The position numbers and the translations under genes are program-made. The notes beneath the pieces are model-generated. The model ran no database searches and was not told the origin of the DNA. It was given only the letters and a program-made list of their open reading frames with translations. From contig PABA01000177.1 of NCBI GenBank assembly GCA_002699025.1, positions 17,990 to 81,989 of the forward strand: a stretch of 64,000 nucleotides of DNA. Direction: 5' to 3'. This DNA is from Sandaracinus sp. GTDB taxonomy: Bacteria > Myxococcota_A > Polyangia > Polyangiales > Houyiibacteriaceae. This document shows, one piece after another, positions 28,718 to 36,457 of this stretch (position 1 is its first letter; each line of letters begins with the position of its first letter).

Positions 28718-30121
28718 TCAGAACTGGAAGTAGATGAACTGGGCGCCGACCTCGACGCCGAGGAGCGCCACGAGGAGCGCGAGGCTCCCGGCGGCGGCGC
28801 GGCGGAGGCTCGGGGAGGTGCGCTCCCGGAGCGCGGCGGGCGTGAGCTCGACGAAGGCGAGGAGCGCGAGGCCGACGCCGGCGTGGGCGAAGGTGTGGGC
28901 GTCGACGAAGAGCACGCCGGGGCGGGCCAGGCCGCCGAGCACCGCGAGGGCGTCGGACAGGGAGGCGGCGCGGAAGAAGACCCAGCCGAGGCAGACGAGG
29001 TGGAACGTCAGCAGCACGTCGAGGCCGTGATGGAGCCGCGGCGGCAGGCCCTCGAAGGGGTGGCGGAGCCCGCCGTGGCGCATGGCGTGGGAGGCGACGA
29101 GGAGCAGGCCCTGGAGCAGGCCCCAGACGACGAAGGTCCACCCGGCGCCATGCCAGAGGCCGCCGAGGAGCATGGTGAGGACGAGGTTTCGCCAGGTGCG
29201 CAGGCGGCCGCCGTGGGAGCCGCCGAGGGGGACGTAGAGGTAGTCGCGGAGCCAGGAGGAGAGCGAGATGTGCCAGCGGCGCCAGAAGGCGCGGATGGAG
29301 CGCGCGAGGTAGGGGCGGTCGAAGTTCGCGCGGAGGTCGAAGCCGAGGGCGCGCGCGCAGCCGATGGCGATCAGCGAGTAGCCGGCGAAGTCGGCGTAGA
29401 TCTGGAAGGCGAAGGCGTAGGTGGCGGCGAGGAGCGTCGCGCCCGAGTGGGCACCGGGATCGGCGTAGACGGCGTCGACGTAGAGGGCGAGCCGGTCGGC
29501 GATGACGACCTTCTGGAAGAGGCCCCAGAGGGCGAGGCGGAGGCCGCTGGCGATCTCGGCCGCCGTGGCCGCGAAGGCGCCGGCCTGGAGCTGGGGCAGC
29601 AGGTGGGTCGCGCGCTCGATGGGCCCGGCGACGAGCTGCGGGAAGAAGGAGACGTAGAGGGCCAGGCGGCCGAGCCGGCGCTCGGGGACGAGGTCGCCGC
29701 GGTAGACGTCGATCGAGTAGCTGAGCGTCTGGAAGGTGTAGAAGGAGATGCCGACGGGGAGGACCAGGCCGAGGCGGGGCGGGGTCCAGCCGAGGCCGAG
29801 GGCGCCGAGGAGATCGGCGGTCGCCTCGAGGAGGAAGTCGGCGTACTTGAAGGTGCCGAGGAGGCCGAGGTTGGTGGCGAGGCTGAGGCCGAGCCAGGCC
29901 TTCTTCGCCGCGCGGCTGCGGGCGGCGTGGAGGCGGAGCGCGGCCTGCCAGTCGACGACGGTGGAGAGCGCGAGGAGGAGGACGAAGGGGGGGCTCCAGG
30001 CGGCGTAGAAGCCGTAGCTCGCGACGAGGAGGAGCGGCCAGCGGCGCGGGCGCGGGAGCGCGTGGTAGGCGGCCGCGACGGCGGCGAAGAAGAGCCAGTA
30101 GCCGACCGTGTTGAAGAGCAT
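28718..30121 (-). CDS. MBOAT family O-acyltransferase (AlgI-like)
   Basis: A 467-residue polytopic protein of normal length for AlgI/PatA-type MBOATs. Visible motifs are LPVGISFYTFQTLSYSIDVYRG, FFPQLVAGPIERA, RWHISLSSWLRDYLYVPLGG and LWHGAGW, whose His is the conserved active-site residue. It would move acyl groups across the inner membrane to acylate EPS. Its ATG overlaps the upstream stop (ATGA). Confidence 0.9.
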   Translation of the reverse strand: MLFNTVGYWLFFAAVAAAYHALPRPRRWPLLLVASYGFYAAWSPPFVLLLALSTVVDWQAALRLHAARSRAAKKAWLGLSLATNLGLLGTFKYADFLLEATADLLGALGLGWTPPRLGLVLPVGISFYTFQTLSYSIDVYRGDLVPERRLGRLALYVSFFPQLVAGPIERATHLLPQLQAGAFAATAAEIASGLRLALWGLFQKVVIADRLALYVDAVYADPGAHSGATLLAATYAFAFQIYADFAGYSLIAIGCARALGFDLRANFDRPYLARSIRAFWRRWHISLSSWLRDYLYVPLGGSHGGRLRTWRNLVLTMLLGGLWHGAGWTFVVWGLLQGLLLVASHAMRHGGLRHPFEGLPPRLHHGLDVLLTFHLVCLGWVFFRAASLSDALAVLGGLARPGVLFVDAHTFAHAGVGLALLAFVELTPAALRERTSPSLRRAAAGSLALLVALLGVEVGAQFIYFQF

Positions 30122-31335
30122 CAGGCGGCCTCGGCGCGGAAGCTCCGCGGGGGGGCGTCGCGCTCGGCGGCGTCGTCGGCGAGGGCGCGGCCGCTCGCCC
30201 AGCGGGCGTCGTCGACGAGCACGTGGAAGAGGTCGGTGAGGCGGCGCACGGGCCGGGCGGGCGCCTCGTTCGAGAGGAGCGCGGCGAGGCTGTCGGCGTG
30301 CTCCGGGCGGTAGCCGTGCATGCCGCGGAGGGCGGCGCGGCCGAGGTCGGAGGGGACGAGGAGGCGGCCGGGCTCGAGGGTCCAGACGGCGTCGCCGAAG
30401 CGCCCGTCGGCCCAGTGGACGCCCCAGGCCTTCGCCTGCGCGGGGTCGAGCCAGCGGCCGTCGGGGCCGTCCGGGAGCGCGGCGCGGAGGCGCGCTTCGG
30501 CGCCGGGCTTCAGGAACCAGAAGCGCGCCATGGTGGAGTCGAGGACGCTGGCGTAGTCGACGCCCCAGCGCAGGCCCGTCCGGCCGATGCGCGGGCGGAT
30601 GTCGATGGGGCGCTGCACCTCGGCCATGCCGTGGTCCGAGACGACGCGGAGGCGCACCTCGTCGTAGATCCCCCAGGCGGTCGTCGCGAGCGCGCGGAGC
30701 CGGGCCTGGGTGGTGCGGAGGAGCGCGTCCACGGGTCCCTCGGCGCGGCCCTCGCGGTGCATCAGGCCGTCGAGGTCGGCAGCGTAGACGAAGGCGACGT
30801 CGATCCCGCCCCGGCGGATGGCGGCCTCGGCGGCGGCGAAGCGGGCGGCCTCCGGGGCGCGCCAGTCCGAGACGTGGTGCGGCACGGCGTCCGCGGCGAG
30901 CCGGTCGAAGAGGGTGCGGCCGCGGTTCAGTCCGCCCGGTTGGAAGTAGCTTCTCTTCTCGGTCCAATCGAGCTGCGGGAGGCGCGCGAGCGGCATGTCG
31001 TGGAGCGCGAAGTAGCCGTCCCAACCGCGCTCGCGCGCGAGGCGCTCGGCGATGCGGCGTCGGAGGGGCGGGAGGCGCGCGGCGAGGGCGGGGAGGCGCT
31101 GTAGCCAGCGCGCGTCGCGGAAGGGGCTGCCCTCCGGATCCCAGCGCCAGGAAGACCAGTGGTCGCACTCGTTCGGGAGGCGGCCGGAGAGGATCGCCGG
31201 GAGGCAGGCGGAGGAGTAGCCGAAGACGGACTCGACGGGCTGGCGGTGGGAGAGCTCCGGGAGCAGCCAGGGGCGCGGCGAGACGACGTCCCAGCCGCAG
31301 GCGTCCACGAACACGGTGAGGGCGAGCTTGCGCAT
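30121..31335 (-). CDS. Alkaline-phosphatase-superfamily phosphodiesterase/phosphotransferase
   Basis: A 404-residue protein with the superfamily metal-site pattern: Asp in VDACGWD, nucleophile region GYSSACLPAILSG (near 40-52), AADLDGLMHREG (D-x-D-x3-H) and RVVSDHGM (S-D-H-G-M). No signal peptide is evident, so it is probably cytoplasmic. It is first in the AlkP-MBOAT-SGNH operon, so a role in preparing or transferring a phosphorylated decoration is plausible but not shown. The ATG lies 14 nt after the -12 of a sigma-54-like promoter. Confidence 0.8.
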   Translation of the reverse strand: MRKLALTVFVDACGWDVVSPRPWLLPELSHRQPVESVFGYSSACLPAILSGRLPNECDHWSSWRWDPEGSPFRDARWLQRLPALAARLPPLRRRIAERLARERGWDGYFALHDMPLARLPQLDWTEKRSYFQPGGLNRGRTLFDRLAADAVPHHVSDWRAPEAARFAAAEAAIRRGGIDVAFVYAADLDGLMHREGRAEGPVDALLRTTQARLRALATTAWGIYDEVRLRVVSDHGMAEVQRPIDIRPRIGRTGLRWGVDYASVLDSTMARFWFLKPGAEARLRAALPDGPDGRWLDPAQAKAWGVHWADGRFGDAVWTLEPGRLLVPSDLGRAALRGMHGYRPEHADSLAALLSNEAPARPVRRLTDLFHVLVDDARWASGRALADDAAERDAPPRSFRAEAA

Positions 31336-31347
31336 GGCCCGGGGCAG

Positions 31348-31363
31348 TGCAGCGACCGTGCCC
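31348..31363 (-). promoter_or_regulatory. Sigma-54-type promoter of the AlkP-MBOAT-SGNH operon
   Basis: GGGCACG-GTCG-CTGCA on the minus strand, GG-N10-GC. Predicted start is 31337, two bases before the ATG. Confidence 0.65.
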
Positions 31364-31405
31364 GGCGCGTGGGGGGCGCGGCGCGGGTCCGGCGGGGGGC
31401 GATGC

Positions 31406-31444
31406 GTTTCGGAGTGGAACGGCGCGACCGGCCCGCTTCGGAAC
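31406..31444. promoter_or_regulatory. Two 15-bp palindromes between divergent EPS operons
   Basis: GTTTCG-GAG-TGGAAC (31406-31420) and GGCCCG-CTT-CGGAAC (31430-31444), centres 24 bp apart. They lie between the sigma-54-like promoters at 31348 and 31497 and could serve both. Confidence 0.6.
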
Positions 31445-31496
31445 GGCGGGCCGAGCGAGGCGGCACGGGGCGCTCGCCGGCGCGGAGGCGCTGCGT

Positions 31497-31512
31497 TGGC
31501 CGCCCGATTGCA
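31497..31512 (+). promoter_or_regulatory. Sigma-54-type promoter of the GT4-wecG operon
   Basis: TGGCCGC-CCGA-TTGCA, GG-N10-GC. Predicted start is 31523, two bases before ATG 31525. Confidence 0.65.
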
Positions 31513-31524
31513 AAAGCCCGCGGC

Positions 31525-32709
31525 ATGACCCACTCCCCCCTCCGCGTCGCCGTCCCCCTCGGCGGCACCGACCGGGGCCGCTCCGGCCTCGGCACCTGGG
31601 TGCAGGCCGTGCTACCGCGGCTCGCCCGACGACTCCGCGCCCGCGGCGGCGAGCTGCTCGCCATCGGCACGCCGCGGGACCTCGACGCCTACGCCGCCGT
31701 GCTCGGCGAGGCGCGCCCGGAGACGCTCCCGGCGGCGCTCGATCGGGCGGGCGCGAGCGCGGGCTGGCACCTCGCGGCGCTCGGTCGGCTGGCCCGCCGC
31801 CGGGGCGCCGACGCCGTGCTCCTGCCGGCCGCGAACCGGCGCCTGAGCCTCGGCGGCCCGCCGACCCTCGCCGTCGTGCACGACCTCGCCGAGCTCCACG
31901 TGCGCGGCAAGTACCACGCGCTCCGCACGCCCTACGTCGAGCACGTCGTGCCGCGGGCGCTCCGCCGGGCGGCGGCCGTCGTCGCCGTGAGCGGCGCGAC
32001 GCGCGACGATCTGGTGCGCCACGCGGGCCTCGCGGCGACGGCGGTGCGGGTCGTGCCGAACGGCGTCGACGTGGAGCGTTTCCGCCCGGGGCGGGCGCCG
32101 GCGGCCCTGCGCGCCGAGCTCCGGCAGGCGCTCGGCTTCCGCGGGCCCTTCGTCTACTACCCGGCGCGCCTCGAGCTGCCCGGGAAGAACCACCTGCGCC
32201 TGCTCGAGGCCTTCGCCCGGGCCGCGCGCGCCGGCGCGCTCCCGCATCACCTGGTGCTCACGGGCAGCGACTGGGGCGCCTGGGCGCGCATCGACGCGCG
32301 CGCCCGCGAGCTCGGCGTCCGCGAGCGCCTCGCTTGGCTCGGCCGGGTGGACGCGGCGTGGGTGCCGGCGCTCGTTCAGGAGGCCGACGCGATCGCGATG
32401 CCGGGCCTCTTCGAGGGCTTCGGCCTCCCGGCGCTCGAGGGGCTCGCCTGCGGGACGCCGGTCGCCTGCTCGGATACGGGCGCCTTGCCGGAGGTCGTCG
32501 GCGAGCTCGGCGTGCGCTTCGACCCGCGCTCCCCCGAGGACATGGCCCGCGCGTTGGCGACGGCGTTGACGCACCCGGTGGTGCGGCGGCGGGCCGCGGA
32601 GGAGGGTCCTGCGTGGGCCGCGCGGCGAAGCTGGTGCCGCACGGCGGCGCGCCTCGACGCGCTGCTCGAGGAGATCGCCGTCGCGCCCGGGAAGGCGGTG
32701 GCGGCATGA
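31525..32709 (+). CDS. Glycosyltransferase family 4 (GT-B fold)
   Basis: A 394-residue enzyme with an N-terminal SGLGTWVQAVLPRLARRL loop, central VVPNGVDVERFRPG and PARLELPGKNHLRLLEAF, and the E-x7-E signature EGFGLPALE (near 295). The layout resembles mannosyltransferase-like GT4 enzymes. Its stop overlaps the next start (ATGA), coupling it to the WecG-type gene. Confidence 0.9.
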   Translation: MTHSPLRVAVPLGGTDRGRSGLGTWVQAVLPRLARRLRARGGELLAIGTPRDLDAYAAVLGEARPETLPAALDRAGASAGWHLAALGRLARRRGADAVLLPAANRRLSLGGPPTLAVVHDLAELHVRGKYHALRTPYVEHVVPRALRRAAAVVAVSGATRDDLVRHAGLAATAVRVVPNGVDVERFRPGRAPAALRAELRQALGFRGPFVYYPARLELPGKNHLRLLEAFARAARAGALPHHLVLTGSDWGAWARIDARARELGVRERLAWLGRVDAAWVPALVQEADAIAMPGLFEGFGLPALEGLACGTPVACSDTGALPEVVGELGVRFDPRSPEDMARALATALTHPVVRRRAAEEGPAWAARRSWCRTAARLDALLEEIAVAPGKAVAA

Positions 32710-33761
32710 GCGAGCTCCTCCCGCGCGCGCGGCTCGTCGACGTGCTCCTCGGGCGCGCTCCCCTGGTCGGCAGCCGGCTCGATCCGTCCGCGCCCCGAGG
32801 CCTCGTCTCCCCCGTGGAGGCGCGGGTGCGCATGGGCATCCCCTACGGCGACCTCCGCGCGGACGAGGCGGCGCAGCTCGCCGCCGGCGCGGGCGCGAAG
32901 GTCGCGCTCAAGGCGCTGGTGGCGGCGCTGCTCGAGGGCGGCGGGGAGGAGACCCCGAGCGTGCCCCTGGTGAGCACGGAGCTCGACGCGCTGACCATCG
33001 AGGAGGCCCTGGAGGCGCTGCTCGCGCCCGCGCCCCCCGACCGGGCGCGCCTCGCCTACCTGGTGCATCCCCACGCGCTCAACCTGGCGCTGCTCGACGG
33101 GGCCCACCGGCGTCGGCTCGCCGAGGCGGACCTGCGTCTCCCGGACGGGATCGGGCTGCGCATCGGCGCGCGCCTGCTGGGCCGGAAGCTGCGTCACAAC
33201 CTCTGCGGGACCGATCTCGTGCCGCCCCTCCTGGAACGGGCCCGCGCGCGCGACGTCGACGTGGTGCTCGTCGGGGGCGCCCCGGGGGTGGCCGAGCGCT
33301 GCGCGGCCGTCTGGGAGGAGGCGCATGACGCGCCCATCGCCTGGACCTCGCACGGCTACCTCGACGCGGACGGGGTGGAGGCGCTCCGGGCGCGGCTCCG
33401 GGCCGGCGGCGGGGGCCTGGTGCTCGTCGGCATGGGGAGCCCCGTGCAGGAGCGCTTCGCGGCGGAGCAGCTCGCCGACCTCGGCGGGTGGACCGTGCTG
33501 ACCGTCGGCGGGCTCTTCGACTACTTCGCCGGGAACGTCCCGCGCGCGCCGCTGGTGTGGCGCGAGCTCGGGCTCGAGTGGCTCTTCCGCCTGCTGCAAG
33601 AGCCGCGGCGGCTCGCGCTGCGGTACCTGGTCGGGAATCCCGCGTTCCTGCTGGCCACGGTGGCGCAGCGGGCGGGGGCGCTGCGCGTCCCGCCGGCGCG
33701 GCGGCATCTCCCGGCGCCGCCGCCCCGCCTCGAGGCGGGGGGCCACGAGCGCGCGGCGTAG
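32706..33761 (+). CDS. WecG/TagA/CpsF (GT26) family glycosyltransferase
   Basis: A 351-residue protein with an N-terminal extension of about 85 residues before the family core. Core motifs are LPDGIGLRIGARLLG, the CGTDLVPPLL strand, GMGSPVQERF and GGLFDYFAGNVPRAP followed by LGLEWLFRLLQEP. All are diagnostic of the TagA/WecG family, which adds the second sugar (ManNAc or ManNAcA type) to a lipid-linked primer. It is last in a two-gene operon. Confidence 0.92.
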   Translation: MSELLPRARLVDVLLGRAPLVGSRLDPSAPRGLVSPVEARVRMGIPYGDLRADEAAQLAAGAGAKVALKALVAALLEGGGEETPSVPLVSTELDALTIEEALEALLAPAPPDRARLAYLVHPHALNLALLDGAHRRRLAEADLRLPDGIGLRIGARLLGRKLRHNLCGTDLVPPLLERARARDVDVVLVGGAPGVAERCAAVWEEAHDAPIAWTSHGYLDADGVEALRARLRAGGGGLVLVGMGSPVQERFAAEQLADLGGWTVLTVGGLFDYFAGNVPRAPLVWRELGLEWLFRLLQEPRRLALRYLVGNPAFLLATVAQRAGALRVPPARRHLPAPPPRLEAGGHERAA

Positions 33762-34166
33762 GGCTGCTCTCGGGGGCGTCGGTGCGCGCTGGCGGCCCGC
33801 GGGTTCTCTCCCCTCGGCCGGGCTGCGATCCGCTCTCCGCGCTGTCGCCGGCGTCGGCGGCCCATGCCGCGTTCGCGGAAACGCGGGCCGTGGCGTCTGC
33901 GCGCTGCCGCTCCGCACGGTCGCGGCGGCGGCAGCGCGGCGAGGCGATGTGGTGGGCGGCCGCTGCACGCGGAGCCGCAGGATGCTGCGCCGTGGGAGGA
34001 GGGCCGGCGTGGGCGGAGGCGGCGTCCGCCGAAGGGGCGCCTCCGCTCCGGCGTCACGATGGCTGTGTCCGCGCTCGGTGGAGGCGTCTTTCGCGTCGAG
34101 GCCGCCGCCTGCTCGAGCGTCGTCGCGAGGACGAGCGGGGCCGGCTCGCGCGCGGGCGCCGACGTC
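33762..34166. other. 405-bp gene-free stretch
   Basis: No frame shows coherent coding bias or a recognisable domain. I see no clear hairpin terminator, sigma-54 element or paired palindrome. It separates a plus-strand operon from a minus-strand gene, so it is a convergent intergenic region. Confidence 0.5.
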
Positions 34167-34565
34167 TCATCGCCGGGATGGGTCCGCGCCGGGCGCGCCC
34201 CGGAGCACGCGGACGTGGGCGACGACGCGCCGGTCGTCCTTCTCACGGACGGTGAGCTCGAGCGCGTCGCCGGTCCGGAGGGAGGACCAGGCGACGGGCT
34301 CTTCGCCGGCGAGGGGGAGGGCCATCGGCATGACGCGAAGCCGCTCGACGCGTCCCTCCTCCCGGCGGCCCTCCTCCCGGCGGCCCTCCTCCCCGCTGCC
34401 GACGCGCACGTGGAGGGTGAAGGTGACCGGGTGGAAGCGGACGAAGGCGCCGCGCAGGGTGCGCTGGACGCTTCCGTCCCGTGGGCAGCTCCCACACGCG
34501 GCCGCCGGCGCTGGGGCGAGGCTGGCGGCGAGGGGCAGGGCGAGGGCGAGGACGAGGCGGCGCAT
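34167..34565 (-). CDS. Small exported protein, possibly CusF-like
   Basis: A 132-residue protein with a signal peptide (to about residue 22, PAAA) followed by CGSCPRDG. The C-terminal half, MPMALPLAGEE...LRTGDALELTV, resembles the OB-fold of CusF-type copper-binding proteins, where a Met-x-Met pair precedes the L-x-x-G-D-x-V-x-F strand. The CusF Trp and His ligands are not clearly present, so metal binding is only suggested. A Glu/Arg repeat (EEGRR) in the middle is encoded by a 15-bp tandem repeat. Confidence 0.6.
   Translation of the reverse strand: MRRLVLALALPLAASLAPAPAAACGSCPRDGSVQRTLRGAFVRFHPVTFTLHVRVGSGEEGRREEGRREEGRVERLRVMPMALPLAGEEPVAWSSLRTGDALELTVREKDDRRVVAHVRVLRGAPGADPSRR
34354..34394 (-). 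repeat. 15-bp tandem repeat in the CusF-like gene
   Basis: Two full copies and a partial third of a 15-bp unit (CCCTCCTCCCGGCGG on the plus strand) encode EEGRR repeats. Confidence 0.7.
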
Positions 34566-34820
34566 GGGAGCTTGGACGCCCGGCGGCGCAGAAGGTTCTC
34601 GCGCTCTCGGGGAACGAGCCGTGGGCGGCGGAGCTTCCGGCCGGGGCGGCCGCCAGCGCGCGGCGGGCCACCCACGTCACCCCCATGGCGAGCGAACGCC
34701 CACCGGCGCGGGGCGCTGGGTGGGCGTTCTGGGTGGGCGATCTCGGGCGTCGGCGAGCGGGGTCGAGCGGACGAGCGGAGGAGACGCGGGGCGGCCCCGG
34801 CCCGGCGCTCCGCATGGCGC

Positions 34821-35768
34821 TCAGAGCGCGAGCATCGCCAGCGTCGCGATCATCATCGCCGCCGCCACGAGCGTCGCCCGGGCGTTCCAGCGCGGTCGCG
34901 GCCGCACCGTCGCGGAGGTGGCCTCGCCGCAGCGCACCCCGCGGACGCCGCCCCCGATCGTCGCCGCCGCGTCGACCAGTCGTGTCCCCTCCTCGAGCAT
35001 CGCGTCCTCGCCGAGGTACCCGCGCACGACGCGGCACCCGCGGGTGACCACCGCTCCCGCCGAGAGGTGGGCCCCGGGCCCGACCTGCGCCTCGGCCTCC
35101 ACGACGCAGTCCCGGTCGATCCAGGCCGGCCCGACCAGCCGAGCGCGGGGGTGGATGCGCGCGCCCCGGGTCGTCCAGACGCCCGGCGCGATCTCCACGC
35201 CGTGCACCTGCACCGGGAAGAGGTGCTCGGGCCCGGCCTCCGGCAGCCGCCCGCGGAGGATCGCGTCGCCGAGCTCGAGGGCCTCTCCGAGCGTGCGCAC
35301 GCTGACGCCCCAGCCGGGCCCGACGACCGTCCGGCGCTCGGCGCGCGGGTCCGGGCCGAGCACGTCCACGGTGGGGTGCCGACGCCAGGGCAGCGCGCAG
35401 GGCGGCGCGAGCACGCCCCGGGCTCCGGCGGCCTCGGCCTTCGCGAGCAGGCGGGTCAGATCCCCGTCGCCGAGGACGTCGTAGGGGAGGGCCACGAAGG
35501 AGGCGTCGTCCGGGAAGCCCGCCCGCCGCGCCGCTTCGCGCACGCTCACCTCCTCGCGGAGCAGGTAGACGTCGCGCGACACGGGCTCGTCGGCGAGGCG
35601 CCGGGCGACCGCGTCGCCGAGGGCGCTCGGCGGCAGGACGACGACGACCTGCTCGACGCCGTTGGCGCGCAGCCACTGGAGTTGCCGCACGATGAGCGGC
35701 CGGCCGGCGACGGGGAGGAGGCAGACGAAGGGGTCGAGCGAGGCGGGGGGATGGATGACGGCACGCAT
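34821..35768 (-). CDS. GlmU-like sugar nucleotidyltransferase/left-handed-helix protein with a C-terminal membrane segment
   Basis: A 315-residue protein. The N-terminus (CLLPVAGRPLIVRQLQWLRANGVEQVVVVLPP) has the layout of a nucleotidyltransferase but lacks the usual G-x-G-T-R-L loop. The second half (IHPRARLVGPAWIDRDCVVEAEAQVGPGAHLSAGAVV) is hexapeptide-repeat-like. The last about 20 residues are hydrophobic (VAAAMMIATLAMLAL). It is the last gene of the wzc-sugar transferase operon, 32 nt after its neighbour. It may be a regulatory or scaffold homologue rather than an active enzyme. Confidence 0.7.
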   Translation of the reverse strand: MRAVIHPPASLDPFVCLLPVAGRPLIVRQLQWLRANGVEQVVVVLPPSALGDAVARRLADEPVSRDVYLLREEVSVREAARRAGFPDDASFVALPYDVLGDGDLTRLLAKAEAAGARGVLAPPCALPWRRHPTVDVLGPDPRAERRTVVGPGWGVSVRTLGEALELGDAILRGRLPEAGPEHLFPVQVHGVEIAPGVWTTRGARIHPRARLVGPAWIDRDCVVEAEAQVGPGAHLSAGAVVTRGCRVVRGYLGEDAMLEEGTRLVDAAATIGGGVRGVRCGEATSATVRPRPRWNARATLVAAAMMIATLAMLAL

Positions 35769-35800
35769 GAGGGGCTCCTGGACGGGAAAGGGGGACGGGC

Positions 35801-36457
35801 TCAGTAGGCGCCGCGGCCCGTGAGCACGGCGGGGACGGTGGCGGCGAGGATGCGCAGGTCGTCGAGGGGGCGGGCCGTGTCGACGTAGGTCAGGTCGAGC
35901 TCCACCTGCTCCTCGAAGGAGAGGTCGCTGCGCCCCTGCACCTGCCAGAGGCAGGTCAGGCCGGGGCGCACCTCCATCCGGCGCAGGGCGCGCGGGTCGT
36001 AGAGGTCGCACTCGGAGAGGGGCGCGGGCCGGGGGCCGATGAGGGTCATGTCGCCGCGGACGACGTTGAAGAGCTGAGGGAGCTCGTCGATGCTCAGCTT
36101 GCGGATGACGCGGCCGACGCGGGTGATGCGCGGGTCGCGCTTCAGCTTGAAGCGCGCGCCGCTCGTGGCCTGCTGCGCCTGGACGAGCTTCGCGCGGATG
36201 GTGTCCGAGTCGACGACCATGGAGCGCAGCTTCCACATGCGGAAGGGGCGCCCATGGAGCCCGCCGCGGAGCTGCGAGTAGAGCACCGGGCCCCGGCTCT
36301 CGAGCTTGATGAGGAGCGCGACGAGGCCGAGGAGGGGCGCGAGGAGGAGCAGGCCGAGGCCGGCGCCGAGCACGTCGACGGTGCGGCGGAGCGCGGGGGC
36401 GAGGTCGGCGGAGACCAGGCGGAGGCGGCGGAGGATGGGATGAAGGGAGGGGGTCAT
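35801..36457 (-). CDS. Priming sugar transferase (polyprenyl-phosphate glycosyl-1-phosphate transferase)
   Basis: A 218-residue PssY/WcaJ-C-type enzyme with one membrane helix (about 28-50) followed by RMWKLRSM, KLSIDELPQLFNVVRGDMTLIGPRP and RPGLTCLWQVQGRS, the family's catalytic and substrate-binding motifs. It starts EPS synthesis by moving a sugar-1-phosphate onto undecaprenyl phosphate. Length and motifs match the minimal catalytic class, without the N-terminal Rossmann/CoA-binding-like domain of longer forms. Its start overlaps the wzc-like stop as ATGA. Confidence 0.93.
   Translation of the reverse strand: MTPSLHPILRRLRLVSADLAPALRRTVDVLGAGLGLLLLAPLLGLVALLIKLESRGPVLYSQLRGGLHGRPFRMWKLRSMVVDSDTIRAKLVQAQQATSGARFKLKRDPRITRVGRVIRKLSIDELPQLFNVVRGDMTLIGPRPAPLSECDLYDPRALRRMEVRPGLTCLWQVQGRSDLSFEEQVELDLTYVDTARPLDDLRILAATVPAVLTGRGAY

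Noticed and set aside
33864..35807. Long plus-strand ORF over 33.9-35.8 kb
   Set aside because: It lies antisense to the CusF-like and GlmU-like genes and shows no domain or coding bias.
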